The notes: generated from the sequence alone by a model not told the origin. Counted from the stretch's first letter, positions 50,045 to 59,786 are shown. The stretch: DNA of 64,000 nucleotides from Arthrobacter rhizosphaerae (GCF_023062595.1 NZ_JALLAN010000014.1:1-64000); one strand, 5' to 3'. A program made the numbers and translations.

Positions 50045-50971
50045 ATGACTGATTTGTATGTAGTGACAGGTGCCGGACCCGTTGGATGGACTGTTGCTGA
50101 ACAGCTGGCCGAGCAGGGCCATTCGGTGCGGGTACTCACACGCTCCGGCAGCGGTCCGGACCACCCCCTCGTGGAACGTCGCACCGTGGATGTTTCAGAT
50201 CCGGCTCAGCTCGGAGAAGCCTTCGAAGGCGCCAAAGGCATCTTCCACTGCATTCACGGATCCGCATACGCAGCCTCAACCTGGGCAAAGGAACTTCCAA
50301 AGGCGGAGCGTATAGTCCTCGAAGCGGCGGGCGAGGCTGGCGCCGTCGTCGTATTTCCCGAAAGCCTCTACTCGTACAGCGAACCCGACAAAACAATGGC
50401 CGAGCACAGTCCCCGTGATGCCCGGGACGGCAAGCGCGGCATCCGGACAGCCCTCCTGAACATGAGATCTGCGTCCGCCACTGACACGGTCAGTGTTGTG
50501 GCTGGTGACTTCTTCGGGCCGCGGGTCCGGGCGGCGCACGCCGGCGAGCGCATGGTGCCCACCCTGCTGGCCGGGAAAGGGGTTCAGGTGATCGGGAGTG
50601 CAGAGAAGCCTCACTCGTTTACCTATGTTCCGGACCTCGCGGCCGCCATGATCAAAGCTGCGCAGACGCCGTCACTGTGGAACCGGGTATGGCATGCCCC
50701 CACCGGACCGGCGCTCACTCAGCGGAGCATCGCAACCTCGTTCGCTGTTGCCGCGGGCGTGGAAACTCCGAAGGTAAGCGCTGTGCCCGGGTGGATTCTC
50801 CGTGCGGCGGGGGTCTTCTCGACGGGTATGCGCGAGCTGGCCGAGATCCTGTACCAGTTCGAACGGCCCTTCGTTATGGATTCCCGCGTGAGCCAGGAGG
50901 CGCTTGCGCTGAAACCCACTCCCCACCACGAGGCCGCCCGTGCCACCGTGACCTGGTGGCGGGAACAATAA
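50045..50971 (+). CDS. NAD(P)-dependent epimerase/dehydrogenase (atypical SDR)
   Basis: The 308-residue protein has the N-terminal Rossmann motif VVTGAGPVGWTVAEQL, a modified GxxGxxG, and an extended-SDR fold with FTYVPDLAAAMI near 205. The typical YxxxK catalytic pair is not clear, so it may be an atypical SDR acting as reductase, isomerase or NmrA-like sensor. ATG 50045 gives the correct Rossmann start. It is the likely target of the divergent TetR regulator. Confidence 0.9.
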   Translation: MTDLYVVTGAGPVGWTVAEQLAEQGHSVRVLTRSGSGPDHPLVERRTVDVSDPAQLGEAFEGAKGIFHCIHGSAYAASTWAKELPKAERIVLEAAGEAGAVVVFPESLYSYSEPDKTMAEHSPRDARDGKRGIRTALLNMRSASATDTVSVVAGDFFGPRVRAAHAGERMVPTLLAGKGVQVIGSAEKPHSFTYVPDLAAAMIKAAQTPSLWNRVWHAPTGPALTQRSIATSFAVAAGVETPKVSAVPGWILRAAGVFSTGMRELAEILYQFERPFVMDSRVSQEALALKPTPHHEAARATVTWWREQ

Positions 50972-50974
50972 CGG

Positions 50975-53209
50975 CTATTCGAAGCGGGTAGTGGTCACTC
51001 CAGTGCTGGACCGGATGAGCCCGAAGGTTGCCGTCACGGCCGCGAGCGCAAGCAGCAGGCTGAACCCCAGGGCCACGAAGTAGTCGGGAGCCGGCCACGT
51101 GACCTTATAGGTGTCGTTGATGCCTGTGACCATCAGCCAGGCGACAAGAAACCCGAGTCCGATCGACAACAGCAGCACGGCCAGCAGGGGGACGGCAGCT
51201 TCCCGAGCGATGATCCTGCGTATGACTGACACGGGCATTCCCATCAACCGCATCAGACCGAGGACTCTCGCACGGTCCAGGACCGCGGAGGCTGTGGCGA
51301 CGGCCAGGGAGATTCCGGCAATGGCGATCGCCACGAACATGCCCAGATAGGCGAGTACTGCCAGGCCCTGGACGAGGCGCGTGCCGGTCTGCAGTTTATT
51401 GTCGGCCGCTGAAGCGGCCGGCATGGCTGTGATGCCGGAACTGTTCAAAATTGTCCGCGCCCGGTCCATAGCTTCGGGCGAGCCGTCGGTGCTGATCACC
51501 ACCACCGCCGGCAGCAGTCCCTCCACCTCATTGACAGCAGCGGCTTTCAGCGGCACGGGCTGTGTGGTCCAGAAGTAGAGGAAGGAGAAATCGAAGGCAA
51601 CTACTCCTGTTTCCGGGATGTTCTGAAATCCCAATTTGGGAGCATCACCAGCTGGGATGTTGATGTCAGGGATAGAAGCCGCCCCGAAGATCGGTGCTTG
51701 GGAGTAGCCAATGACGGCGCTTGTGATCCCCGGGAGCTCCTCGGCCCGCCGAGCGAGTTCCAGCACCTCAGCAGTGGAGCTTTGCTCGGCTACGGTCACG
51801 TGCAGGGCCGTGTGCTGAAGCAGGCCTGGGCGGGCAGGTGGATCCGCTTCGGCCTGGATGATGCTGGATCCTCCGGCGAAGACCGACACCACGAACACCC
51901 CGACCACCAGCCCCGACACGGAACGGAAGGTGGCCACCGGTGTCTTTCCGATCCGGCTCGCAGCAATGACTGCAGACACATTGCGCGCACGCCATAGCCC
52001 CATCCGGCTCACTACCAACGTGAGCCAGGGTCCGATCACCACTATTCCCACAAGGATGAGCGCAAAACCGCCGATCAGCAACGGAGACTCAAGCCACGGC
52101 AAACGCACCTTGAGCATCCGGATGAAGATGACGGCCATGATCATGGAGGCCAACCCGGCCAGCAGTGGCACAATCCGCCATGCCCGGGGTGTCTTTTCAA
52201 GAACCGCACGGGTTACCCCCAGCGGCCCGATCCCGGCGCGAGCTGTCCGGTAGCCCGCCACCAGCGCGGAAGCGGTGACCACAACAATGACGACGGCGGC
52301 TGCCGCTGCCCAGCCGGTAGCCAGATCGTTCACAAACATCCGGGTGCCGCTGACCGGTATCTGGGCAACGGCCGGCCTCAGCAAGTAGGCCAGGAGGACG
52401 CCCAGAGCTGCCCCGAAGAGGCTGGGAACAGCCGTTTCTATCGCAGCAACCTGCCCGACAACCCGAGGCGATGCGCCAATCAGGCGGAGGGTGGCGAAGC
52501 GTTCCCTGCGCTGGGCAGCGCCCAAGCCCGTGACGATGCCGATCAGCAGAAGCACAGGAAAGAACACCGCAATAGCGCCGATGATGATCACTGTGATGTA
52601 CGAGACTGCGCTGCCTCCATATGGATTCGTCGTGAACCCTGACACCATGGCTGCGCGTCCGCCCAGCCGGACTTCTTCTTCCGTCACGCCAGTAATGACC
52701 ACGAGGGAATCCGGCCCAGGGAGGGCAGAATCCTCAATCGTGCCCGCGAACTGCCCGAACCTGTTCCCCAACTGGTCCGCAGGCGTGGATTCGATCAGGC
52801 GCTGGAGCGACGGCGATGCGTAGTACTGTCCGGGCGCGGGAGGTTCCGGGATCCCGGGAATCTTGACGGTCGTCGTCGTGAGTGCGGCAAAGTCCCGGCG
52901 GTTGATCAGTTGGTCGCGGAAAACTTCCACTGCGTTTGCTCTCATGAGCACTTCATTGGAAGTCAAAGGAATCGGCGTGGCTGGCCCCGAAGCCGTGAGC
53001 CCGTCTGCCTGAAGGGCAACAGCGGCGGCCGGGTTCCCGGTTTCGCGCAACCAGGCACCACGCTCATCGCGATGGCTCAATCCATTTGCCCCGCCCCACA
53101 GCAACAGCAGCAAGCAAACGCCGGTGGCCACCCCGCCTGTGACTCCCAGGAGCCTGCCATAAGAGGCCCTGCTGCCCACCACTGCGAGTTTCAGCAACCC
53201 CGGATTCAT
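50975..53209 (-). CDS. FtsX-like ABC transporter permease
   Basis: The 744-residue permease has an N-terminal membrane helix (GVTGGVATGVCLLLLLWG), an extracellular domain, and two FtsX/MacB-type membrane blocks (about residues 205-320 and 640-740), plus helices near 345-430. It overlaps the ATPase gene by 4 nt. Such permeases with a LolD/MacB-type ATPase work in peptide or antibiotic resistance, or lipoprotein extraction; PadR control suggests a drug or toxic-compound response. Confidence 0.92.
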   Translation of the reverse strand: MNPGLLKLAVVGSRASYGRLLGVTGGVATGVCLLLLLWGGANGLSHRDERGAWLRETGNPAAAVALQADGLTASGPATPIPLTSNEVLMRANAVEVFRDQLINRRDFAALTTTTVKIPGIPEPPAPGQYYASPSLQRLIESTPADQLGNRFGQFAGTIEDSALPGPDSLVVITGVTEEEVRLGGRAAMVSGFTTNPYGGSAVSYITVIIIGAIAVFFPVLLLIGIVTGLGAAQRRERFATLRLIGASPRVVGQVAAIETAVPSLFGAALGVLLAYLLRPAVAQIPVSGTRMFVNDLATGWAAAAAVVIVVVTASALVAGYRTARAGIGPLGVTRAVLEKTPRAWRIVPLLAGLASMIMAVIFIRMLKVRLPWLESPLLIGGFALILVGIVVIGPWLTLVVSRMGLWRARNVSAVIAASRIGKTPVATFRSVSGLVVGVFVVSVFAGGSSIIQAEADPPARPGLLQHTALHVTVAEQSSTAEVLELARRAEELPGITSAVIGYSQAPIFGAASIPDINIPAGDAPKLGFQNIPETGVVAFDFSFLYFWTTQPVPLKAAAVNEVEGLLPAVVVISTDGSPEAMDRARTILNSSGITAMPAASAADNKLQTGTRLVQGLAVLAYLGMFVAIAIAGISLAVATASAVLDRARVLGLMRLMGMPVSVIRRIIAREAAVPLLAVLLLSIGLGFLVAWLMVTGINDTYKVTWPAPDYFVALGFSLLLALAAVTATFGLIRSSTGVTTTRFE

Positions 53210-53919
53210 GAGGACACCCTGTAGCCGGCGCCAATCACGCCGTCGCGCACCATCACTTCCCTGTCCGCGTAGGCCGCGGTCCGCGCGTCGTGGGTAATCA
53301 TCACCACCGTGGTGCCGACTTCCCTGACCAGCTCGAGCATCAGCGTCAGCACATTCTCGGAGGCAAGTGAGTCCAGGGAACCTGTAGGTTCATCGGCGAA
53401 CAGCACAGCAGGGTTGGTGACAAGTGCGCGGGCAACGGCAACCCGTTGGGCTTGCCCGCCTGACAGCTCGCCTGGGAGTTTTGCCCCCATTCCATCCAGT
53501 CCCAGCCGGTCAAGCAATTCCCCCGACCGGTGCAATGCCTCCGCGCGCTTAGTCCGGCCCAAGAGCAAGGGGATGCTGACGTTATCCAAGGCCGTCAGCT
53601 CCGGCAGCAATTGGCCGAACTGGAACACGAAGCCAAATTCGGACAGCCGCAGCCTGGACCGCTTCGGTTCGTTGAGGGCACTGATCTCCAGGGCGTCCCC
53701 TCCGCTTGGTGTGTACGTCACTGTGCCCTGATCTGGTGCGATCACCCCCGCCAGGCAGTGGAGCAGAGTGGATTTCCCGGATCCCGAAGGGCCCATAACG
53801 GCGAGCACCTCACCGCGGTGGACGTCGACGTCGATACCGCGGAGCGCCTGTGTCTGCCCGTACGACTGATGCAGCGCACGTGCTCTCAGGATCGGTGAAG
53901 TGGTGTCCGATGCGGTCAT
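53206..53919 (-). CDS. ABC transporter ATP-binding protein (LolD/MacB type)
   Basis: The 237-residue ATPase has Walker A GPSGSGKST near 40, signature LSGGQAQR near 145, Walker B AVLFADEPTGSLD, and H-loop MITHD. It is the motor for the FtsX-like permease encoded next. Its ATG overlaps the padR stop by 4 nt, so regulator, ATPase and permease form one operon. Confidence 0.95.
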   Translation of the reverse strand: MTASDTTSPILRARALHQSYGQTQALRGIDVDVHRGEVLAVMGPSGSGKSTLLHCLAGVIAPDQGTVTYTPSGGDALEISALNEPKRSRLRLSEFGFVFQFGQLLPELTALDNVSIPLLLGRTKRAEALHRSGELLDRLGLDGMGAKLPGELSGGQAQRVAVARALVTNPAVLFADEPTGSLDSLASENVLTLMLELVREVGTTVVMITHDARTAAYADREVMVRDGVIGAGYRVSS

Positions 53920-54443
53920 GCGCTCTGGAGCTCCTTTTTGAGTTGGGTCAGGCGTGCGCTGGTGAGTTCGATCCAGCGCAGATCGGCTTCAATGTGGAAG
54001 AGTCCGTGGTCGCATATCAGGACCTGCAGGAGGTCGGCATCCTTTTTGAGCCTGGTCAGCTCACGCATCCGGGTCATGTGCTCGGCACGCTGCAAATCCA
54101 GCAGCCGGTCGGCGTCGTCGTCAATCAGCAACGCGATGACCGTCTTGGCAAAGAGGTTGCTTTGCAGGGTTTCCGACGGAACATCCGGAGTGAACAACCA
54201 CTCACGCACCCTCTCGTGGCCGGCGCCCGTGATCTCGTATTTCTTGCGGTCCGGCCCGGCGCCAGTCTCCTCGCCCAGTGCTCGAATCAACTCGTCCCGG
54301 ATCATCCTGGCCAGGGTGGAGTAGACCTGCCCGAAGGCCAGGGGCTTCCCCATGCCGAAATAGCGGTCATAGGAATGCTTGAGGTCATAGCCGTAGCTGG
54401 GCTGGCGGCTGAGGAGGCCCAGCAGGGTCAGGGAATTGTTCAC
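53916..54443 (-). CDS. PadR-family transcriptional regulator
   Basis: The 175-residue protein has the PadR winged helix (SLTLLGLLSRQPSYGYDLKHSYDRYFGMGKPLAFGQVYSTLARMIRDELI) and a C-terminal PadR_C helical dimer domain. The start is GTG 54443, with no ribosome site but 7 nt after a TATAGA -10 element, so the mRNA is probably leaderless. The longer frame to 54488 runs across the operator. It heads the ABC operon and likely represses it. Confidence 0.92.
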   Translation of the reverse strand: MNNSLTLLGLLSRQPSYGYDLKHSYDRYFGMGKPLAFGQVYSTLARMIRDELIRALGEETGAGPDRKKYEITGAGHERVREWLFTPDVPSETLQSNLFAKTVIALLIDDDADRLLDLQRAEHMTRMRELTRLKKDADLLQVLICDHGLFHIEADLRWIELTSARLTQLKKELQSA

Positions 54444-54448
54444 AGATC

Positions 54449-54473
54449 TATCTATACACTGAGTGTATAGATA
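54449..54473. promoter_or_regulatory. PadR operator and promoter
   Basis: TATCTATACACT-G-AGTGTATAGATA is a perfect 12+1+12 palindrome covering the -10 element (TATAGA, minus strand 54456-54451) of the padR-ABC operon. ATACACT/AGTGTAT is typical for PadR autorepression. Confidence 0.88.
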
Positions 54474-54533
54474 AAGCGAGCATGACACTGGTTGCCCAAA
54501 ATGCCACGGGACGCCCGGATCGGGGGCTCTTCG

Positions 54534-55076
54534 TCAATAGAGTTGAACCGGGAGCAGTTCGACTGCGGGCGTCGGATCCGTTCGAAGCCTGGCATGGGTT
54601 TCGACGTCGAATCTTTCGTCCCCGTACTGGAGTTTGGACCTTTCAACGCCTTCAGCCAGAAACCCGGATCCCAGTGCCACCTTGCAAGATGCTGGGTTGT
54701 TGATCCTATGCCCTAGTTCCAGCCGGAAAATCCCCAGGTCTTCCATGGCCCAACTGGACAACGTGGCAGCCGCTCGTGTGGCCAGCCCTTGGCCACGAGC
54801 GTCAGATGAAAGCCAGTAGTACACCCAGGCCGAGAGATGTCTCCGATTGATGTTGCTGATCCCCACGTTGCCGACGGCCATGCCATTCAGCTCTATGGCG
54901 AAATTGCACGCGACGTCGGGGTCGAAGGTCAGGCTGGTCTGGATGAACCGCTCAGCTGAATTTTGATCAGGCAGAGCTTGGTTGAACTGAGTGCCGAGGT
55001 CTGGCGATGACTGATAAAGCAGGCAGAGGTCTGCAGCATCACCGGGATGCCACGGGCGAAGCAGCAGGGAACTCAC
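54534..55076 (-). CDS. GNAT-family N-acetyltransferase (RimJ/RimL-like)
   Basis: The 180-residue acetyltransferase has the GNAT motif A with acetyl-CoA site (YWLSSDARGQGLATRAAATLSSWAMEDLGIFRLEL) and the RIMJ/RIML-like end SCKVALGSGFLAEGVERSK. It starts on GTG 55076 with GGAGGGC upstream. It begins 2 nt after the stop of the hexapeptide gene, so the two are co-transcribed. The substrate is unknown. Confidence 0.92.
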   Translation of the reverse strand: MSSLLLRPWHPGDAADLCLLYQSSPDLGTQFNQALPDQNSAERFIQTSLTFDPDVACNFAIELNGMAVGNVGISNINRRHLSAWVYYWLSSDARGQGLATRAAATLSSWAMEDLGIFRLELGHRINNPASCKVALGSGFLAEGVERSKLQYGDERFDVETHARLRTDPTPAVELLPVQLY

Positions 55077-55078
55077 GT

Positions 55079-55675
55079 TCAGCCCTCCAGCACTGTGTCG
55101 TTCAGGTGTTCCCCGTAGTACGACGACTGGTTTTGCATCAGCTCGCTCATTGATGTCCCGCGCGGCACGCCGTATACAGTGCCGGGGAAGTCGAGGGTCC
55201 GCTGGATTTCCCAGATCTCCTCATGTCGCTCGGGAGAAAGGATGCTGGCGGGATCGCCCACTGCCACCCATCCGATGGGCACCACCGCTCCGGCGTCGAG
55301 CCTGGAGTTGACCTGCACGACGCCGTTGATGCGGACTTCGGCACCCGGACCTATATAGGAGCCGGGAAAAAGCGAGGCCCCGGTGGCTATAAACGCCGCT
55401 GCTTCCACCGTGGCGCCGTTAATGTGGGCATGTGGCCCCACCATGACGCTGTCCCCGATGAGGGCGGGATGCCCGGAACGTCCGCGGACCAAAGCGTTCT
55501 CCATGACCACAACGTTCCGGCCGATGCGGACCTCGCCGTCCTCCGCCGTTATTACCGCACCGTGGAGGATCCGCGTTCCCTCGCCGATGACCACGGCACC
55601 CGACACGACGGCCGTGGGCGCAATATAGGCCTCGGGATGGATGGACGGGCGGGCACCTCGGTGTTCAAGCAGCAT
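55079..55675 (-). CDS. Gamma-carbonic-anhydrase-like hexapeptide-repeat protein
   Basis: The 198-residue protein is a left-handed beta-helix with repeated I/V-x-x-G-x-x-x pattern (IAPTAVVSGAVVIGEGTRILHGAVI; VGPHAHINGATVEAAAFIATGASLFPGSYIGPGAEVRINGVV). It keeps a His-containing turn (VGPHAHING) but zinc ligands are not complete enough to prove carbonic anhydrase activity, so an acyltransferase-like or binding role is possible. ATG 55675 is chosen; the longer frame to 55975 overlaps the divergent gene. Confidence 0.88.
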   Translation of the reverse strand: MLLEHRGARPSIHPEAYIAPTAVVSGAVVIGEGTRILHGAVITAEDGEVRIGRNVVVMENALVRGRSGHPALIGDSVMVGPHAHINGATVEAAAFIATGASLFPGSYIGPGAEVRINGVVQVNSRLDAGAVVPIGWVAVGDPASILSPERHEEIWEIQRTLDFPGTVYGVPRGTSMSELMQNQSSYYGEHLNDTVLEG

Positions 55676-55727
55676 GAGGTCATCGTAGCTTTGTACTGTT
55701 GCCCCCTTTCCGTATAGCGGAGGAAGA

Positions 55728-56825
55728 ATGATGGCCGAACCACTTTTCGATCGTTTGATGTCGATTGACGAAAAACTCGCCCACCTTGCCGCCGCCGACG
55801 AATTCTCCGGCGTCGTCCGAGTGGAGCGTGGGGGCGAAGTCCTGCTGGAATCAGCCCATGGGTTGGCCAGCCGCCGCTGGCAGATTCCTGTAACCGCCCG
55901 TACACGGTTCGATGTGGCATCGGTGACCAAGCTGTTCACCGCCGTCGCCGTTCTCCAGCAAGTCGACGCCGGCACGCTGGACCTCGATCAGTCGATCCAC
56001 GCTTACGTTGACCTGGCGGGAACCACCATTTCCCCGGCGGTGACATTGCGGCACCTTCTGACCCACACCTCCGGCATAGGCGACGACGCCGACGAGGAAG
56101 CCGGCGAATCCTACGAAGCGCTCTGGATAGATCGGCCCAACTATTCCGTCACCGAAACGGCCCACTTCCTCGCCCAGTTCATCCACAAACCCGCAGTCTT
56201 CCCGCCCGGCGCCGGATGCCGGTACTGCAACGTGGGCTACATCCTGCTGGGCCTCGCCGTTGAACGGGTTACCCGTGAACGGTACCGTGACGTGATCGTC
56301 CGGGACGTCTTCCGGCGGGCCGGGATGTTTACGGCTGGATTTTTCGACATGCGTGATGCCGAGCCGGACGTGGCAGAGGGCTGGGAGCCCGTACGCAAAT
56401 CCGACGGCGGCCCGGTGACAGGGTGGCGGCAGAACATCTTCTCCTACCCGCCGATCGGATCACCCGACGGCGGCGCCCACGCGACCGCCGGCGACCTGAC
56501 CCGCTTCCTTACAGCGATACGCCAAGGGGAGCTGCTCTCACCAGCGTCAACGAGTGCGTTCCTCACGCCGCAGGTCTTGCACCATCGGATCAGCGATCCG
56601 GCAGAAGGCGCGACGGCGGAACTGCGCTATGCTTTCGGGCCCGCCGTCGAACTGACTTCAGAGGGCGCGGTCCGCTCGCTTTATAAGGAGGGAATCAATA
56701 CAGGGGCCAGTGCGATGGTGAGGCACTATTCTGCACAGGACATCACGATGGCGGTCGTATCCAATAGCGAAAACGGCGCCTGGGAGCCGATCAGGCTGAT
56801 CGATGAAGCTGTGACCCGCGCGTAG
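55728..56825 (+). CDS. Serine hydrolase of the beta-lactamase/class C family
   Basis: The 365-residue protein has the S-x-x-K catalytic motif (FDVASVTKLFTAVAVLQ) near residue 65, a YxN-type motif (CRYCNVGYILLGLAVERV) near 165 and later HATAGDLTRF. It belongs to the beta-lactamase-related serine hydrolases, which include D-Ala-D-Ala carboxypeptidases and esterases. There is no signal peptide, so it is probably cytoplasmic, which argues against antibiotic hydrolysis. Tandem ATGs at 55728 and 55731 follow GGAGG. Confidence 0.9.
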   Translation: MMAEPLFDRLMSIDEKLAHLAAADEFSGVVRVERGGEVLLESAHGLASRRWQIPVTARTRFDVASVTKLFTAVAVLQQVDAGTLDLDQSIHAYVDLAGTTISPAVTLRHLLTHTSGIGDDADEEAGESYEALWIDRPNYSVTETAHFLAQFIHKPAVFPPGAGCRYCNVGYILLGLAVERVTRERYRDVIVRDVFRRAGMFTAGFFDMRDAEPDVAEGWEPVRKSDGGPVTGWRQNIFSYPPIGSPDGGAHATAGDLTRFLTAIRQGELLSPASTSAFLTPQVLHHRISDPAEGATAELRYAFGPAVELTSEGAVRSLYKEGINTGASAMVRHYSAQDITMAVVSNSENGAWEPIRLIDEAVTRA

Positions 56826-56862
56826 CAACATATTTGAAGAGGCACAGAGAAATCCCGGGCCC

Positions 56863-56891
56863 TTGCTCCAGATACCCCCTAGGGGTATATT
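56863..56891 (+). promoter_or_regulatory. Copper promoter with CsoR-type operator
   Basis: TTGCTC (56863-56868) and TATATT (56886-56891) are separated by 17 bp. The dyad ATACCCC-CTA-GGGGTAT (56872-56888) overlaps the spacer and -10, and matches CsoR-type sites (TACCC...GGGTA). No csoR gene is in the window. Confidence 0.85.
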
Positions 56892-56989
56892 GGTCGTGTT
56901 GTCAGTGAAGTGGTATGTCCAGGCCGGACCACCGGCCGTCACAGCCGTTCAACCCCAGCGCCATAACTTCTTCTAGGAATGGACCTGAC

Positions 56990-59182
56990 ATGCGCGGAAC
57001 AGAAGACGCAAAAAGACTGCAGGATTCGACGACCCCCGGAACCACCAAGGCCCCTGCGGATGGCCATCACCACCACGACCAGAGCGGCCATCACCACCAC
57101 GACCACGGCCCCCAAGCCGCCCAAGGGCATCAGGCTCATGACGCCCACGCCCACGAGGCACACAGCCAGGACGACGATCACGTGGTGCACAGCCACGGCC
57201 AGCACGCCGGGCACAGCACTGCGATGTTCAAAAACAGGTTCTGGCTGACCCTGGCACTGTCATTGCCGGTGGTCTACTTCAGCCCCATGGTCGGGCATCT
57301 GCTCGGCTACATGGCGCCGGTCTTTCCCGGATCGAGCTGGATCCCGCCGGTACTGGGAACTGTCATTTTTCTTTACGGCGGCCAACCCTTCCTTAAGGGC
57401 GGACTGAAAGAACTGAAGTCCCGGCGCCCCGGAATGATGCTGCTGATCGGCATGGCCATCAGCGTCGCCTTTGTAGCATCGTGGGCCACGACCCTTGGCA
57501 TCGGCGGATTCGACCTCGACTTCTGGTGGGAACTGGCCCTGCTCGTGGCCATCATGCTGCTGGGCCACTGGATCGAAATGCGTGCCCTCGGTTCCGCGCA
57601 AGGCGCCCTCGATGCCCTGGCCGCCCTCCTTCCCGACGAGGCCGAGCGGGTCACTGACTCAGGTACCGAAACAGTCAGCGTCTCCGACCTCAGGGCAGGC
57701 GACGTCGTCCTGGTCCGATCAGGAGCGCGGATGTCTGCCGACGGCACGGTTATTGATGGCCAAGCCGAGTTCGACGAATCCATGATCACAGGCGAGTCGA
57801 AAACTGTTTCCCGCACCCCCGGTGACCAGGTCATCGCCGGAACGGTTGCCACGGACAACGCGGTCAGGGTCCGGGTTACGGCAATCGGTGAGGACACTGC
57901 GCTCGCCGGCATCCAACGCCTGGTCGCGGAAGCACAGGCGTCGTCGTCGAGGGCGCAGGCCCTCGCGGACAGGGCGGCAGCGTTCCTCTTCTACTTCGCC
58001 ACCGTCGCAGGCATCATCACGTTCATCGCCTGGACGCTGCTGGGAAGCATCCCCGACGCCGTCACCCGGACCGTCACGGTGCTGGTGATCGCCTGCCCGC
58101 ACGCTCTTGGCCTTGCCATCCCGCTGGTTATCGCAATCTCCACGGAACAGGCGGCCAGGGCCGGGGTGCTGATCAAGAACCGGATGGCGCTGGAACGCAT
58201 GAGGACGGTCGACGTCGTCCTGTTCGACAAGACGGGAACGCTCACCAAAGGCGAGCCGGAACTCAAGGACGCCGCAGGCGCAGATGGTGTCAGCCGGAAT
58301 CAATTGCTGGCGCTGGCTGCCGCGGTGGAGTCTGACAGCGAACATCCGGTGGCCCGTGCAGTGGTTCGTGCCGCTCAACGGGAGTCACTGGACATCCCCC
58401 GAGCCACGGGCTTTACGTCGCTGACCGGGAGGGGTGTCCGCGCCACGGTTGATGGGCGCAGCGTTCAGGTGGGCGGCCCCGCCTTGCTCCGCGAACTGGG
58501 GATCACCGAGCCTGACGAACTGTCCCGGGCGACCCGGGTCTGGATGGACCGCGGCGCTGCCGTCCTGCACGTCGTCGACGACGGAAAGGTCCTTGGCGCC
58601 GTGAGTCTCGAGGACGCCGTACGCACCGAATCACGGCAAGCCGTGAAAGCGCTGCAGGACCGCGGCGTCAAGGTGGCCATGATCACCGGAGACGCGAAGC
58701 AGGTAGCGCAGGCTGTTGGATCCGAGCTGCGTATCGACGAGGTGTTCGCCGAAGTCCTACCGGCGGACAAGGACAAAAAAGTGGCTGAACTTCAGGCCCG
58801 CGGTCTGAAAGTTGCGATGGTGGGCGACGGCGTCAACGATGCTCCCGCTCTGGCACGGGCAGAGGTGGGTATTGCCATCGGCGCCGGCACCGACGTCGCG
58901 ATGGAGTCGGCAGGAGTTGTCCTTGCCGGCAACGATCCCCGGGCAGTGCTCTCCATGGTGGATCTGTCCCGCGCGAGCTATGGGAAAATGTGGCAGAACC
59001 TCGTGTGGGCCACCGGCTACAACGTCCTGGCCGTCCCGCTGGCCGCCGGAGTGCTGGCATTCGCCGGGGTTTCGCTCTCCCCTGCTGCCGGCGCGGTCCT
59101 CATGTCAGCCTCGACGATCGTGGTGGCATTGAATGCGCAACTGCTGCGGCGGGTGAAACTGAGCCCCGCCCAGGTACGGTGA
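56990..59182 (+). CDS. copB: CopB-type heavy-metal (copper) exporting P-type ATPase
   Basis: The 730-residue ATPase exports copper. The cytoplasmic N-terminus (~1-85) is extremely His-rich with HHHH and HAH clusters in place of CxxC metal-binding domains. TGES lies near 266, the transmembrane metal site CPH near 368 (typical of CopB), DKTGT near 412, and GDGVND near 611. ATG 56990 was chosen; ATG 56915 is possible, closer to the promoter. A CsoR-type operator precedes it, so copper should induce it. Confidence 0.93.
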   Translation: MRGTEDAKRLQDSTTPGTTKAPADGHHHHDQSGHHHHDHGPQAAQGHQAHDAHAHEAHSQDDDHVVHSHGQHAGHSTAMFKNRFWLTLALSLPVVYFSPMVGHLLGYMAPVFPGSSWIPPVLGTVIFLYGGQPFLKGGLKELKSRRPGMMLLIGMAISVAFVASWATTLGIGGFDLDFWWELALLVAIMLLGHWIEMRALGSAQGALDALAALLPDEAERVTDSGTETVSVSDLRAGDVVLVRSGARMSADGTVIDGQAEFDESMITGESKTVSRTPGDQVIAGTVATDNAVRVRVTAIGEDTALAGIQRLVAEAQASSSRAQALADRAAAFLFYFATVAGIITFIAWTLLGSIPDAVTRTVTVLVIACPHALGLAIPLVIAISTEQAARAGVLIKNRMALERMRTVDVVLFDKTGTLTKGEPELKDAAGADGVSRNQLLALAAAVESDSEHPVARAVVRAAQRESLDIPRATGFTSLTGRGVRATVDGRSVQVGGPALLRELGITEPDELSRATRVWMDRGAAVLHVVDDGKVLGAVSLEDAVRTESRQAVKALQDRGVKVAMITGDAKQVAQAVGSELRIDEVFAEVLPADKDKKVAELQARGLKVAMVGDGVNDAPALARAEVGIAIGAGTDVAMESAGVVLAGNDPRAVLSMVDLSRASYGKMWQNLVWATGYNVLAVPLAAGVLAFAGVSLSPAAGAVLMSASTIVVALNAQLLRRVKLSPAQVR

Positions 59183-59267
59183 GCCGTCGCCGTCGTGTAT
59201 CAGCAGTCAGAGAGCTGCCCGGAACGGTAGGTTTGAAGTCACTTGCATCTTTGGAAGGAGGAACGCC

Positions 59268-59705
59268 ATGAGCCGCAACATGACCGGTAATGCCATGGCG
59301 TTCCTGCGCAAGATCGGCCTGTTCGCCGCGGTTCTCTCGATCATCGCCGGTATCTTCGGCATGCACGTCATAAGCCCGGCGCACTCGGCCCAGCATCAGA
59401 CACCGGCTCACCAGCTCGCGGCCTCACAGCATGACGCATCAGCCCACGCTCACGCCGCGGTCCCGGATATGGCCGCCGCATGGTCAATGGAGCAGTGCTC
59501 GTGCTCGGGTGACTGCACCAGCATGGACGCGACCCCGGCGTCCTGCACGCTCTCAACGAACACAACCTCCCTGGCGGCACCGTTTCCGGGCAGCACCTGG
59601 GTGGGGGTCAACACCAATGCCCGGGGAGTGAACCTTGCGACTGCCCACTGGGCTTTCCATCCTTCGAGCCCTTCTCCGGGTGAGCTGTCCATCAGTCGGA
59701 CATAA
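59268..59705 (+). CDS. DUF6153-like secreted/membrane protein
   Basis: The 145-residue protein has an N-terminal hydrophobic helix (KIGLFAAVLSIIAGIFGMHVIS), a His/Ala-rich segment (about residues 42-65), and a CSCSGDC cluster near 78, which are potential metal ligands. It fits small DUF6153-type proteins that lie next to DUF305 genes in actinobacteria. GGAAGGAGGA precedes ATG 59268. It is probably co-transcribed with copB and may bind copper outside the membrane. Confidence 0.85.
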   Translation: MSRNMTGNAMAFLRKIGLFAAVLSIIAGIFGMHVISPAHSAQHQTPAHQLAASQHDASAHAHAAVPDMAAAWSMEQCSCSGDCTSMDATPASCTLSTNTTSLAAPFPGSTWVGVNTNARGVNLATAHWAFHPSSPSPGELSISRT

Positions 59706-59786
59706 AAACGGCCATTGATCGAACTGATGACTTGGACCATCCCGATGGCGCCATGCGCCACACCTGAAACTCGAAGGATCTGACTG

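Noticed and set aside
55728..56825. Antibiotic-resistance beta-lactamase
   Set aside because: There is a SxxK motif but no signal peptide and overall similarity is to general serine hydrolases.
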